Origin: an uncultured Lachnospiraceae bacterium
Lineage (GTDB): Bacteria; Bacillota; Clostridia; Lachnospirales; Lachnospiraceae
Assembly: GCA_910577175.1 (NCBI GenBank)
Contig: CAJTLU010000015.1
Location: 7,717 to 71,716, forward strand
DNA: 64,000 nt
Direction of reading: 5' to 3'
Below the pieces are notes generated by a model, which was given only the letters and a program-made list of their open reading frames with translations, was not told where the DNA came from and searched no databases. Every line of letters starts with the position of its first letter. The stretch's first letter is position 1. Shown piece after piece: positions 1 to 7,795 of the stretch. The translations under genes were made by a program, and so were the position numbers.

Positions 1-200
1 GGAAGCTTGCTTCCGACTGAGGGGGTTTTTTGTGCGACACGCGGCACGCGTGCCGCCAGAAGCCTCGCTTCTGGCGGCTAAGGCTTTCTCTTTAAAAGCT
101 TCTTCCTAAAAACCCCCTCAGTGGAAGCTTGCTTCCGACTGAGGGGGTTTTTTGTGCGACACGCGGCACGCGTGCCGTCAGAAGCTTTGCTTCTGACGGC
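1..200. repeat. Tandem structured repeat, period 122 bp
   Basis: Two copies of a unit begin at 1 and 123. Each has a small hairpin (GGAAGC-TT-GCTTCC), an arm ACTGAGGGGG followed by a T-run, a 14-bp self-complementary palindrome (42-55 in copy 1) and a 12-bp hairpin (52-78 and 174-200). The hairpin arms differ by a matched pair change: C56/G74 in copy 1 is T178/A196 in copy 2, so pairing is kept. The first copy starts at the window edge, so more units may lie outside. The second copy lacks the right-hand ACCCCCTCAGT-type arm and runs into the end of the gene at 254. Confidence 0.85.
108..153. terminator. Very strong bidirectional terminator at the repeat junction
   Basis: CCCCCTCAGT (113-122), GGAAGC (123-128), a TT loop, GCTTCC (131-136) and ACTGAGGGGG (138-147) make a stem of about 16 bp with one unpaired G. 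It is flanked by AAAAA on the left and TTTTTT on the right, so it should work on both strands. Positions 1-31 are the right half of an identical structure cut by the window edge. Confidence 0.85.
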
Positions 201-253
201 TAAGGCTTTCTCTTTAAAGTCTTCTTCTGCTAATTCTCTTCTCCCTGAACCTG

Positions 254-838
254 CTACTCTACCGAAAACGTCTGGTAGGCAATCTCCACCGCTTTCTCCT
301 TATCCGATACAATATAAAAGACCCGGTATTCGCCCTTTTCAAGTATGCCATACTTTTCCTTCGCTGTTTTTATTATGAATGTATCGGCTTCATTTCTGGT
401 AATCAAATTTAATATCGAATCATCATCATTTCCAAATTTAATCCACTGCCAATCCGGCCCCACGCCATACTGGCACCCCTGAGTATACTCAGAGTAATTA
501 TCTTCCATTCTATAGATGTCTTCATTCCATCTGACATAGTACAGTTCCTTCCATCCGCCTTCCTGCCAGACCTCCAGCCCCTTTGCTTCAATAAAATAAT
601 AATCATACTCGTCTTCCGAAGCATTACTGAACTTAACCTTTACAATCCCGTCCGCATAATGGATATCCTCTATACTGAACCGTTCCGATAGCATGAGGCT
701 CTCCTTCTCCGGCAGTTCTAACAGTTCCGGCGGCTTCGGCGGCTTCCATTTCTGCCTGTGAAGAATAAAGACAATCAGCCCTCCGGCACATAGCAGCACA
801 GCAAAAACCAGAATCAAAATTACTTTCTTTTTACCCAT
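254..838 (-). CDS. Membrane-anchored small protein of unknown function
   Basis: This 194-residue protein starts with a short basic stretch (MGKKK) and one hydrophobic segment at about residues 5-26, so it is probably an N-terminally anchored, externally facing protein. The rest is acidic, rich in Tyr and Trp, and looks like a single beta-rich domain, with repeated EYD/YYF and GEYRVFYIVS stretches similar in style to bacterial Ig-like domains (inference only). The ATG is preceded by GGAAGGAG at good spacing. It lies 70 bp after the exported protein at 908-1468 on the same strand and may share its transcript. The structured repeat terminator lies immediately beyond its stop. Confidence 0.7.
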   Translation of the reverse strand: MGKKKVILILVFAVLLCAGGLIVFILHRQKWKPPKPPELLELPEKESLMLSERFSIEDIHYADGIVKVKFSNASEDEYDYYFIEAKGLEVWQEGGWKELYYVRWNEDIYRMEDNYSEYTQGCQYGVGPDWQWIKFGNDDDSILNLITRNEADTFIIKTAKEKYGILEKGEYRVFYIVSDKEKAVEIAYQTFSVE

Positions 839-907
839 AACATTACTCCTTCCGTCATTATATCCTTTTGAACATTACCATATCCCCTCCTTAAAAGAAA
901 GCATTGG

Positions 908-1468
908 CTATTCCGGATGATGAATCAGTCCCTCCCCATTTACACAGATTCCTTTTCCTCTTTCTACTGAGAAATAAAAATAATAGTAGGCTTCCGGGTC
1001 CAGATTATTAAATCCCAACCCTTGGATTGACTGCGGATTTCCCGTCCAGCTGGCTACTACCTTATCATAAAGAAATCCTCCTGTTTTCTTCAGTTCAATC
1101 GTAATCTCGTTTCCTCCTGCATCCAGTCCGATTGTTGAAATCGAAATGCAGCCGTTTACATCCGGTTTAAAACAACGATTCGTAATTGTATAATCAGTTA
1201 CACCAGGTAATTCGTACTTGTATGGCTTTTCACTTAAATCCCAGTAACGTACCGGTGCTGTCTCGCCTCTTGCTTCTTTCCTGTTAAAGAGTACATCAGC
1301 CTCCTGTGAATCTTCCTCCGGGACATTGCTTTCCGCTCCGCGATACTCCACAACGGTTACCTGCCCTGTAGCTTCTGCAGCAAATACATCTGTTCTTTCT
1401 GCCCCTGCTGTCAAAGCAGAACATAATACTAACAGGGCAGTTATAATTCCCAATCCTTTTTTCATCAT
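908..1468 (-). CDS. Secreted protein of unknown function
   Basis: 186 residues with a clear Sec signal peptide: MMKK, a hydrophobic core (about 5-22) and small residues before a likely cleavage site near Ala-Gly-Ala or DVFAAEA. The mature part has no family I recognise. It carries a short beta-rich domain (residues about 75-186) with one pair of cysteines (CFKPDVNGCIS). A strong AAGGAGG lies just upstream of the double ATG, so either Met could start. It sits between MerR (1648-2493) and the anchored protein (254-838), all on the minus strand. A possible promoter lies at 1612-1640. Confidence 0.65.
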   Translation of the reverse strand: MMKKGLGIITALLVLCSALTAGAERTDVFAAEATGQVTVVEYRGAESNVPEEDSQEADVLFNRKEARGETAPVRYWDLSEKPYKYELPGVTDYTITNRCFKPDVNGCISISTIGLDAGGNEITIELKKTGGFLYDKVVASWTGNPQSIQGLGFNNLDPEAYYYFYFSVERGKGICVNGEGLIHHPE

Positions 1469-1611
1469 CTGCCTCCTTATTTTCTGATGTTTTTACAATC
1501 CGCACTTCTTTTTCCAGTTTTATCCGATAATTTTCTCTCGACTTCACCTCCTGCTCCTCCGAAAAAACCTTACATAATATGCCGCATCCCCATATATTAC
1601 ATTTCATTTTA

Positions 1612-1640
1612 ATACTACCATCCTTTCCCATTTCCGTCAA
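1612..1640 (-). promoter_or_regulatory. Possible sigma-A promoter for the 908-1468 gene
   Basis: On the minus strand TTGACG (1635-1640) is followed after 17 bp by TAGTAT (1612-1617). It lies just past the MerR stop and would give a leader of about 140 nt. The hexamers are moderate matches only. Confidence 0.4.
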
Positions 1641-1647
1641 TTTCTTT

Positions 1648-2493
1648 CTATCGAGCTTCTTCCTGCTTTTTCGACAATTTTCTCCAGCCCGCTAAAAGCA
1701 CTCCCAGCAACACCGCCGTATCTGCCAAAAGAACTGTCGTTACATTTTTTACAATTCCTTTTACATACAAAATCGTAAATACCTCTACGGATACTACGAT
1801 AAAACACAGACCATTTATCACATAATTCGTAATACTGTCATTATGAATCGCGTTCTGTTTCAGCCACCTGTCTATTCCCTGCCGCAGCAAAAACCGAATC
1901 AGGATACAGGCTGCCGGATATAACAGGATAAATCTTCTATCTACAAGGCTGCTTGCCGCACCATCCTTCCACTGGACCGGTATCCGGGCAGGCAGATACC
2001 AGACAGACACCGCCGCAATCAACAGGCTGGCAAGCGTCAGGATTCCCCACACCATCGTTCCTCCCCATAGATAAATGAAACTGACCGAATCCAGCTTAAA
2101 CACAGACCTGTTTTCACTCCAATAGCCCTCCAGGTCAGCGATATAATTCTCCACATTAAGGCTCTCATAATCCATCTTTTCATAGGCTAAGAGTGTTTCG
2201 CATATCCTTTTTGCATTTTGCAGCTCGGAGAGCTGCTCCTCCAGAAGCTTCTTCTGCTTTTCAAGCACTTCATGCAATCTTGCTTCCTTTTTGGAAAGCC
2301 TGCGGACATCTTCCACCGTAATTCCCATGGTACGCAGGAATGCAATTTTCTTAATCGCCTCTACATCCTGTTCCGTGTAATCCCTGTACCCGTTACTTTC
2401 CTTACGCAGCGGTTCAATCAGTCCCTCTTTTTCATAAAAACGTATATTGGAACGTGTTAATCCCGTCTGTTCCTCTACTTCCTTTATTGTCAT
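1648..2493 (-). CDS. MerR-family regulator with a DUF1648-like membrane domain
   Basis: The product (281 residues from the chosen start) has an N-terminal MerR winged helix (MTIKEVEEQTGLTRSNIRFY, then EKEGLIEPLRKESNGYRDY), a coiled dimerisation helix (about 75-115) and a C-terminal membrane part with four or so hydrophobic helices. The LPARIPVQWKDGAASS stretch there resembles DUF1648. The ATG at 2493 has AAGGAG 8 nt upstream; a longer in-frame ORF exists but lacks a site. A membrane-tethered MerR could sense envelope or ion stress (inference). Its own promoter has the 19-bp spacer that MerR proteins distort, so autoregulation is likely. Confidence 0.85.
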   Translation of the reverse strand: MTIKEVEEQTGLTRSNIRFYEKEGLIEPLRKESNGYRDYTEQDVEAIKKIAFLRTMGITVEDVRRLSKKEARLHEVLEKQKKLLEEQLSELQNAKRICETLLAYEKMDYESLNVENYIADLEGYWSENRSVFKLDSVSFIYLWGGTMVWGILTLASLLIAAVSVWYLPARIPVQWKDGAASSLVDRRFILLYPAACILIRFLLRQGIDRWLKQNAIHNDSITNYVINGLCFIVVSVEVFTILYVKGIVKNVTTVLLADTAVLLGVLLAGWRKLSKKQEEAR

Positions 2494-2532
2494 ACGCTCC
2501 ACTCCTTTTCTTTTCCCGGTATTGTTACCACT

Positions 2533-2563
2533 ATAATAAACTATTGACAAGGTTTACAGTCAA
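2533..2563 (-). promoter_or_regulatory. MerR-type promoter/operator with 19-bp spacer
   Basis: Minus strand: TTGACT (2558-2563), a 19-bp spacer and TATTAT (2533-2538). The spacer holds an inverted TTGAC/GTCAA pair and a TAAAC/GTTTA pair. A 19-bp spacer with dyad symmetry is the hallmark of promoters activated by MerR proteins. It lies about 40 nt upstream of the MerR start. Confidence 0.65.
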
Positions 2564-2597
2564 GTGTTTTTTCATATTCGGTAAAAAATTTAAGAAA

Positions 2598-2628
2598 GAA
2601 GGGGTTGCGCATGAAGCGCATCCCCTTC
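2598..2628 (-). terminator. Terminator of the radical SAM / B6 operon
   Basis: GAAGGGG...CCCCTTC hairpin with a GCGC-TTCAT-GCGC core, followed on the minus strand by a T-rich run (TTTCTTAAATTTTTT). The GCTTCATGC loop recurs at 19399 and 37989. Confidence 0.8.
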
Positions 2629-2735
2629 TTCCAAGCGGAAAAATCTTTCTTCTATAATACTATAATATAGAAATCTGCTGCTTTATTTTGCATGTACTTA
2701 CGGCCTCCTATTCCTTCCGGATACCGTGAATTTTA

Positions 2736-3341
2736 TCAGCTCTCATACGGACGCACGCGGAGCGTTGCGCCAAGTGCCTCACAAATCTCCCGACATCTCT
2801 CCTGCTCCTCCTTCGAGGTCACGACGTCCACTAACGTCATTACGACCTCCGGCACATACTCTGTGCATTCCTTTGTAAAACGGAGCATGGCATCATAAGA
2901 ATCTGGTCCGAACTTCGGACGGACCATACGGAAGTATTCCTCCTTGTTGGTTGCATTCAGACTGACCGATACAGTATCAATCAGACCTTTCAGCTTCGGG
3001 GCAGTTTTTTCTCCCCAAATCAGGTCTGAAAGCCCGTTTGTATTGATACGGATTTTAATATCGCTCTTTTCTTTGATATGGGCGGCAACCTGCAAAAGCT
3101 CCTCAAGCCGCTCGGTCGGCTCACCGTAGCCGCAGAATACAACCTCGTCATACTCTGTAAGCTCCCATGTATCAATGCTATCGCAAACCTCCTTTACGGA
3201 AGGCTCGCGTTCCAGCCAGAGCGGGCCCGAGCCGAAAATGCCGTCCCCGTTCTGCCGCAGACAAAAGGTACAGGCGCAGGGACAACGGTTTGTCATATTC
3301 ACATAAATCCCGTTTTTTACCACATAGGTAATTGTCATCAT
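2736..3341 (-). CDS. Radical SAM protein, TatD-associated type
   Basis: About 201 residues from the ATG at 3341, which has GGAGG 8 nt upstream (a longer in-frame ORF runs into the next gene and has no site). The 4Fe-4S/SAM cysteines are in CPCACTFCLRQ (CxxxCxxC). After them come the GYGEPTER motif, INTNGL and VSVSLNATN, all typical of the small single-domain radical SAM enzymes usually found beside TatD nucleases. No TatD gene is in this window. It is the last gene of a run with the ECF S-component (17 bp upstream) and the pyridoxamine kinase. The reaction is not known for the family; the neighbours suggest a role around cofactor metabolism (inference). Confidence 0.8.
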   Translation of the reverse strand: MMTITYVVKNGIYVNMTNRCPCACTFCLRQNGDGIFGSGPLWLEREPSVKEVCDSIDTWELTEYDEVVFCGYGEPTERLEELLQVAAHIKEKSDIKIRINTNGLSDLIWGEKTAPKLKGLIDTVSVSLNATNKEEYFRMVRPKFGPDSYDAMLRFTKECTEYVPEVVMTLVDVVTSKEEQERCREICEALGATLRVRPYES

Positions 3342-3358
3342 TTTGTTTTCCCTCCGTT

Positions 3359-3862
3359 TTACAGATATTTTTTCAGGTTCAGCCTGTCGGCTGCCATTCC
3401 CACCAAAAGAAACAAAAGGCTGCTGAGCACCGACTGCGTGATATAGCCGGGAATACCGGCAAGGGGCGCTGTGAAATTTCCTGTTATCAACGATTCGTAA
3501 AAATAGTAGCCGCCAATGCACAATATAGCTGCGGGCAGCAGGGCAAGTATATTTCTGACTGTGACAATCTTCCTTGTACGGGATGAAAAAAACAAAACTG
3601 CAACCGCCTTAATTATGGCAGAGCCCGGCGCCCATATGACAAAGCCGGTAAGGCAGTCGGCAAGCAGGGCCCCCCCTGCTCCCACAAATACTGCAAAGGG
3701 AAACGGAAGCAGACAGGCAGCAAGATAAATGAATCCGTCCCCGACATGAGTATAGCCGGTATGGCTCGGTATATGGAAATATGCAGTAAATACAACTATT
3801 ATAGCAGTAAATACCCCCGCCGCACACATCAATTTTACTCTGTCCTTTTTCACTGTATTCAC
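3359..3862 (-). CDS. ECF transporter S-component (TIGR04002-like)
   Basis: Around 167 residues with five or six hydrophobic helices. The pattern is that of energy-coupling-factor substrate-binding subunits: a Gly/Ala-rich start (LMCAAGVFTAIIVVFTAYF), VGDGFIYLAACLLP, then GAGGALLADCLTG. I place the start at GTG 3862, preceded by GAGG 5 nt upstream; this begins 7 nt after the kinase stop, while the longest ORF would overlap the kinase. S-components bind a vitamin and dock on shared EcfA/A'/T subunits, which are not in the window. Co-transcription with the pyridoxamine kinase suggests a B6 vitamer as substrate (inference). Confidence 0.75.
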   Translation of the reverse strand: MNTVKKDRVKLMCAAGVFTAIIVVFTAYFHIPSHTGYTHVGDGFIYLAACLLPFPFAVFVGAGGALLADCLTGFVIWAPGSAIIKAVAVLFFSSRTRKIVTVRNILALLPAAILCIGGYYFYESLITGNFTAPLAGIPGYITQSVLSSLLFLLVGMAADRLNLKKYL

Positions 3863-3869
3863 CTGTTCC

Positions 3870-4694
3870 TCAAATTTCGGATAAAAATTCCTCAAAGCAG
3901 AGCCCGTCAGTCTCCGGTACATTAAGCTCTACCGTCCGGCGCAATGCCTTCGCAATAAACGAAGACGCATGCTGCACCGAATCGGTAAGCTCCTTCCCGT
4001 TGACCGCGTCAGCCGCGATAATGGAGGAAAACACATCTCCTGTACCAGAGCGGCAGGGACCTGCCTTTTGTTCTGTAATCTTAGCAGGAGCTTTTCCCGG
4101 CTCATAAATAAAATTTTCAAGAAAATCCCCTCGCTCCAGCCCGGAAATTACAATCTTATCTGCTCCCATATAGTACAGCTTTTCGCATAATTCTGTCAGC
4201 GCGTCCTCGTCCATATCTGCACGGTACTCTGTTTCGGTCAGAATACAGGCCTCGGTCAAGTTCGGCGTCAGAATATCTGCATGCGGCACAAGGGAGCGCA
4301 TCTGCTCTGCAAGACGCGGCGAATAGGTCGGATAAAGCGAACCATAGTCCCCCATAACCGGGTCAATTACCGTAATTGTACTTTTTGTTTTAAAGCGCAC
4401 CAGAAACCGTTTTACAATCTCAATCTGCGCAGGAGAGCCGAGAAAGCCCGTAAGAATCCCATTAAAATGCAAATCAAGCTTCTCCCATTCGTCTATGTAC
4501 GCATCCATATGCGCCGTAAAATCCGTATAATAGAAGCTGTCAAAGCCCGTATGGTTCGAAAATACCGACGTAGGCAAAGGACAGCATTGAACCTTCAGCG
4601 CAGAAATCACCGGCAGGGAAACAGAGATAGAACAACGTCCAAAGCCGCAGAAATCATTGATTACCGCAATTCTTTCCTGATGATTATATGACAC
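3870..4694 (-). CDS. Pyridoxamine / pyridoxal kinase (PdxK/PdxY type)
   Basis: A ribokinase-superfamily kinase of 274 residues that phosphorylates B6 vitamers with ATP. Visible landmarks are IAVINDFCGFGRCS at the N-terminus, the conserved CCPLPTSVFSNHTGF stretch, VIDPVMGDYGSLY, TPNLTEA and the anion-hole/catalytic-base motif GTGDVFSS. I choose the GTG start at 4694 because AAGGAGG sits 9 nt upstream; the longer ATG start at 4721 has no site. It is divergent from the MocR-type regulator at 4788 and heads the kinase / S-component / radical SAM run. It is probably a salvage enzyme controlled by PLP level. Confidence 0.88.
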   Translation of the reverse strand: MSYNHQERIAVINDFCGFGRCSISVSLPVISALKVQCCPLPTSVFSNHTGFDSFYYTDFTAHMDAYIDEWEKLDLHFNGILTGFLGSPAQIEIVKRFLVRFKTKSTITVIDPVMGDYGSLYPTYSPRLAEQMRSLVPHADILTPNLTEACILTETEYRADMDEDALTELCEKLYYMGADKIVISGLERGDFLENFIYEPGKAPAKITEQKAGPCRSGTGDVFSSIIAADAVNGKELTDSVQHASSFIAKALRRTVELNVPETDGLCFEEFLSEI

Positions 4695-4708
4695 TTCCCT
4701 GTACCTCC

Positions 4709-4737
4709 TTGCTTTTTTCATGCAAACAGTATATAAT
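4709..4737 (+). promoter_or_regulatory. Divergent promoter region between kinase and MocR gene
   Basis: For the plus strand TTGCTT (4709-4714), 17 bp and TATAAT (4732-4737). Overlapping on the minus strand TATACT (4728-4733) can serve the kinase, with a poor -35. Overlapping divergent promoters are typical of MocR/PdxR-regulated B6 genes. Confidence 0.55.
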
Positions 4738-4787
4738 AAATTTGGTCACATAAAAATAGTCAAAACAGGAGAATTTTATATTACCAG

Positions 4788-5900
4788 ATGAAATACACGA
4801 TTCAAAAAAATGATACCGTACCGGCGTACCTCCAGCTTTACCGGCAGGTACGGGACGATATCATCAAAGAACTCTATCCACACAATAGCAAACTTCCATC
4901 AAAACGCCTGATTGCCGATGAGACCGGCATCAGTACGGTCACGGTCGAGCACGCTTATGCACTTCTTTGTGAAGAGGGCTATATCGAAGCCAGGGAACGA
5001 AGCGGCTATTTTGTTATTTTCCGCAGGGAAGACGGCTTTGCTGTGCCGTCAGCCCCTACGGACAGCCACAGTGCCCATACAGTACCAGTCAATTATCCTG
5101 CCGACACTTCTCCGGAATTTCCGTTTTCCGTTCTGACCAAAACAATGCGGAGCATTATGAACGATTTCGGAGAAACAATTCTTGACCGTCCGCCGGATAC
5201 CGGCTGCACAGAACTGCGTGAAGCAATCCGCCAGTATCTTATCAGAAGCCGCGGCATTGCTGCGGACACAGAGCAGATTGTAATCGGCTCCGGCTCCGAA
5301 TACCTTTACCGCCTTACCGTAGGACTGCTCGGCAGAGAAGCTAACTATGCCATCGAAACCCCGTCCTACAAAAAAATTGAACAAGTCTACCGCGCCTGTG
5401 AAGCAAACTATGAAATGCTGCCTCTTGGCCATGACGGGATTGAAAGCTCCGCCCTGTGGGCAAGCACTGCCGACATTCTGCACATCTCCCCTTACCGCAG
5501 TTTCCCGAGCGGCGTGACCGCCTCCGCCTCGAAGCGTCACGAGTATCTGCACTGGGCAGAGAAAAACGGGCGGTATCTTATCGAGGATGACTTTGAATCT
5601 GAGTTTTCTGTCTCTAAAAAGCCGGAGGAGACCTTATTTTCCCACTCGCCGGGCGATAATGTGATTTATATGAATACCTTTTCCAAAACCATATCGCCTT
5701 CGCTCCGTACGGGCTATATGGTATTGCCAAAGCATTTGGTCCCGGTTTTTGAACATAAGCTGGGCTTTTATTCGTGTACGGTTCCGACCTTTATCCAGCT
5801 CGTTTTAGCAGAGCTGATTGCAAACGGTGACTTTGAACGGCACATCAACCGCGTCAGGCGGAGGAAGCGCAGGGAACTGCAAAACAAAAGAGGATTATAA
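4788..5900 (+). CDS. MocR/PdxR-like GntR-aminotransferase regulator, short C-terminus
   Basis: Residues about 1-75 are a GntR winged helix (LPSKRLIADETGISTVTVEH). Residues about 110-370 are a fold-type I aminotransferase-like domain that uses PLP as effector, with IGSGSEYLYRLTVGLL, IETPSYKKIEQVY, LIEDDFESEFS and the PLP-lysine region NTFSKTISPSLRTGY. At 370 residues it is some 80-100 shorter than the usual 450-480. It stops soon after the INRVRRRKRREL helix, so the last part of the aminotransferase small domain is missing. Its position opposite a B6 kinase fits a PdxR role. The GGAG upstream is unusually far (about 18 nt) from the ATG. Confidence 0.8.
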   Translation: MKYTIQKNDTVPAYLQLYRQVRDDIIKELYPHNSKLPSKRLIADETGISTVTVEHAYALLCEEGYIEARERSGYFVIFRREDGFAVPSAPTDSHSAHTVPVNYPADTSPEFPFSVLTKTMRSIMNDFGETILDRPPDTGCTELREAIRQYLIRSRGIAADTEQIVIGSGSEYLYRLTVGLLGREANYAIETPSYKKIEQVYRACEANYEMLPLGHDGIESSALWASTADILHISPYRSFPSGVTASASKRHEYLHWAEKNGRYLIEDDFESEFSVSKKPEETLFSHSPGDNVIYMNTFSKTISPSLRTGYMVLPKHLVPVFEHKLGFYSCTVPTFIQLVLAELIANGDFERHINRVRRRKRRELQNKRGL

Positions 5901-5902
5901 AA

Positions 5903-5946
5903 GGGAACGCTGCCGCCTTATGTTACGTGCGCAGCGTTCCCTCTTT
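5903..5946. terminator. Bidirectional terminator between convergent genes
   Basis: GGGAACGCTGC (5903-5913) pairs with GCAGCGTTCCC (5931-5941), followed by TCTTT on the plus strand and TTTTAT on the minus strand. It separates the MocR gene from the convergent heptad-repeat gene. Confidence 0.8.
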
Positions 5947-5982
5947 ATAGTCAGGTATTCCGGCTATCAGCTTACTACTTTA

Positions 5983-7764
5983 CTACTCTTCTATCTGTAT
6001 TGCTTCCGTGCGGTAGATAAACTTTACGCAGCCCTTTGCATCCCCGGAAATACCGGAAAAGGACTGATACTCCTGTGCGGCGTCCGCAGTAGCGTTGATT
6101 CTCGCAAACAGCTCTCCGAATTTTCCGTCCACGGCATTAACCAGCTTTTGAACACCCTTTTCGTCAAACTCCTTCATACCGTCTGCCAGCTGCTTTGCAC
6201 CGTCCCGCAGTGCGGTAACTCCGCCAGTCAGCGCAGACGCACCCTCCTTTAATGCAAGGCTTCCGTCGCAAAGCACATTTGTACCAGCATACAATTCTGC
6301 AATTCCCGCCTCGATACGACCAGCACCTGCACTTAGAGCATCTGCGCCTTCCTTTGCCGAAGCTACCCCTGCGGTATACTGCAAAAGGCCGATATAGAAC
6401 GTATGGTAAGCATCCAGCTGACCCTTCAGGGCGGAAATAGACGCCGCAGCATATTTTGTCTGCTCCAGTGCAGCCGCTGCCTGCTCCGCGCCGCCTGCCG
6501 CTGCCTTTTCCTGCTCTGCTATCGCATGCTGCAGGGATGCTGCCACGCCGTCCAGAACCTCTGCATAATTTTCCACCGTCAGTTCAGGAACCGTCAGTCC
6601 TGCCGCTGCAAGCTGGGCATCTGCTGTATGCAGCAGGGATTCAAATACCTGCTTTGAACCTGCGTTTAACGTATCATTGTTTGCAGTAAGCTGTCCCAGC
6701 CCGTCGGCCACTGTCTTTGCGCCGCCTGCCAGCTCCGTTCCTCCTGCCTTCAGACCCTCTGCTCCGGTTTTTAACGCAGAAGCGCCGTCAGCAAGCTGAT
6801 TGATACCGTTTACAAGCTCTCCGGACTTGTCAAGAAGCGTGCAGAGCCCGTCGTACAGCTGCAAGGAACCAGCCTCCAGCTGCCCTGCGGCCGTCGTCAG
6901 CTCATTTAACGGTCCTGCCAGCTCATCAAGCTTTCCCGTCTCTCCCTGGGCAATACGTCCGAACATCTCATTTGCTCCAATCGTAAAGGTATTTGCCATC
7001 TCAAAGTTTTTCACATCGGCACAAATCTCTATATAGTCCGGGATTTCAAAGCTCTCCGCATCAAGCGCCAGATTCTCCTGCAGGCCCGGAAAGGCAATTC
7101 CGACAACAGCAGTACGGTCGCCGTCATTCACAAGCTTTCCGTTTACTACCTCCACATTCGTAAATACCTCGTTATCCAAAAGCATCCCTGTCAGCATCAC
7201 AAACGGAACATAGATTTTTTCCTGCCTTCCGTCAAGCTCCACGGTCTTATACTGCTTGTTTTCATAGTCAAACCGGATTGTCACCCTGCCGCTTTTCCCT
7301 GCAAGAGCTTCCGGGGAAACGCTTTTTCCGTCCAGCTGATAAGAAACCCGCATCTCTACCGGCACATCCTTCTGTATGCTGCCGCTGTAATAAATGTCAT
7401 TGCCCTTGGCATCCCAGACACGCGTATTGTCTCCGTTTACGGTACAGCCTTCATCTCCCTTCACGTTTTCAATCCCTGTAAGCTCCGACCGGTCGGAAAG
7501 CGAAGCACTGCCGCTCTGGTTCTTCAGCCAGTCGCTGACTATCATCTTCTGTACGCCGCCGTCTGCCCCGGTAAAAACATATACTGTCTCATCTTTCACG
7601 AGCGTTGCGGTTTCCTCTGTTCCAAGTGCCGCACTCTTCTCGCTTTTCTCCTGCGGCACCTCCTTCCCGTCGGCGTGCATTGCATATACGGTAGCTTCTA
7701 CGCTGCCTGCCAGTAATGCAGCGCATAAAATAATGGAAATTGTTTTCTTTCTTCTACTTTTCAT
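5983..7764 (-). CDS. Exported LxxG heptad-repeat protein of an MmpL export module
   Basis: 593 residues with a signal/anchor (about 8-26). Residues about 270-560 are a long alpha-helical region with the recurring x-x-x-L-x-x-G heptad (for example LADGASALKTGAEGLKAGG). This is the pattern known from YhgE/Pip-like and MmpL-associated proteins. The N-terminal part (about 50-250) is beta-rich (VPVEMRVSYQLDGKSV). It follows the RND permease by 31 bp on the same strand and probably forms the external or periplasm-like extension of that transporter. The cargo is unknown. YhgE-like proteins normally also have C-terminal membrane helices; none is seen here. Confidence 0.8.
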   Translation of the reverse strand: MKSRRKKTISIILCAALLAGSVEATVYAMHADGKEVPQEKSEKSAALGTEETATLVKDETVYVFTGADGGVQKMIVSDWLKNQSGSASLSDRSELTGIENVKGDEGCTVNGDNTRVWDAKGNDIYYSGSIQKDVPVEMRVSYQLDGKSVSPEALAGKSGRVTIRFDYENKQYKTVELDGRQEKIYVPFVMLTGMLLDNEVFTNVEVVNGKLVNDGDRTAVVGIAFPGLQENLALDAESFEIPDYIEICADVKNFEMANTFTIGANEMFGRIAQGETGKLDELAGPLNELTTAAGQLEAGSLQLYDGLCTLLDKSGELVNGINQLADGASALKTGAEGLKAGGTELAGGAKTVADGLGQLTANNDTLNAGSKQVFESLLHTADAQLAAAGLTVPELTVENYAEVLDGVAASLQHAIAEQEKAAAGGAEQAAAALEQTKYAAASISALKGQLDAYHTFYIGLLQYTAGVASAKEGADALSAGAGRIEAGIAELYAGTNVLCDGSLALKEGASALTGGVTALRDGAKQLADGMKEFDEKGVQKLVNAVDGKFGELFARINATADAAQEYQSFSGISGDAKGCVKFIYRTEAIQIEE

Positions 7765-7795
7765 GGTTGAAATACCTCCTGAATAATACTATGAA

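Noticed and set aside
1296..1640. Overlapping 114-codon frame upstream of the secreted protein
   Set aside because: It overlaps the supported gene in another frame and has no ribosome site or plausible protein features.
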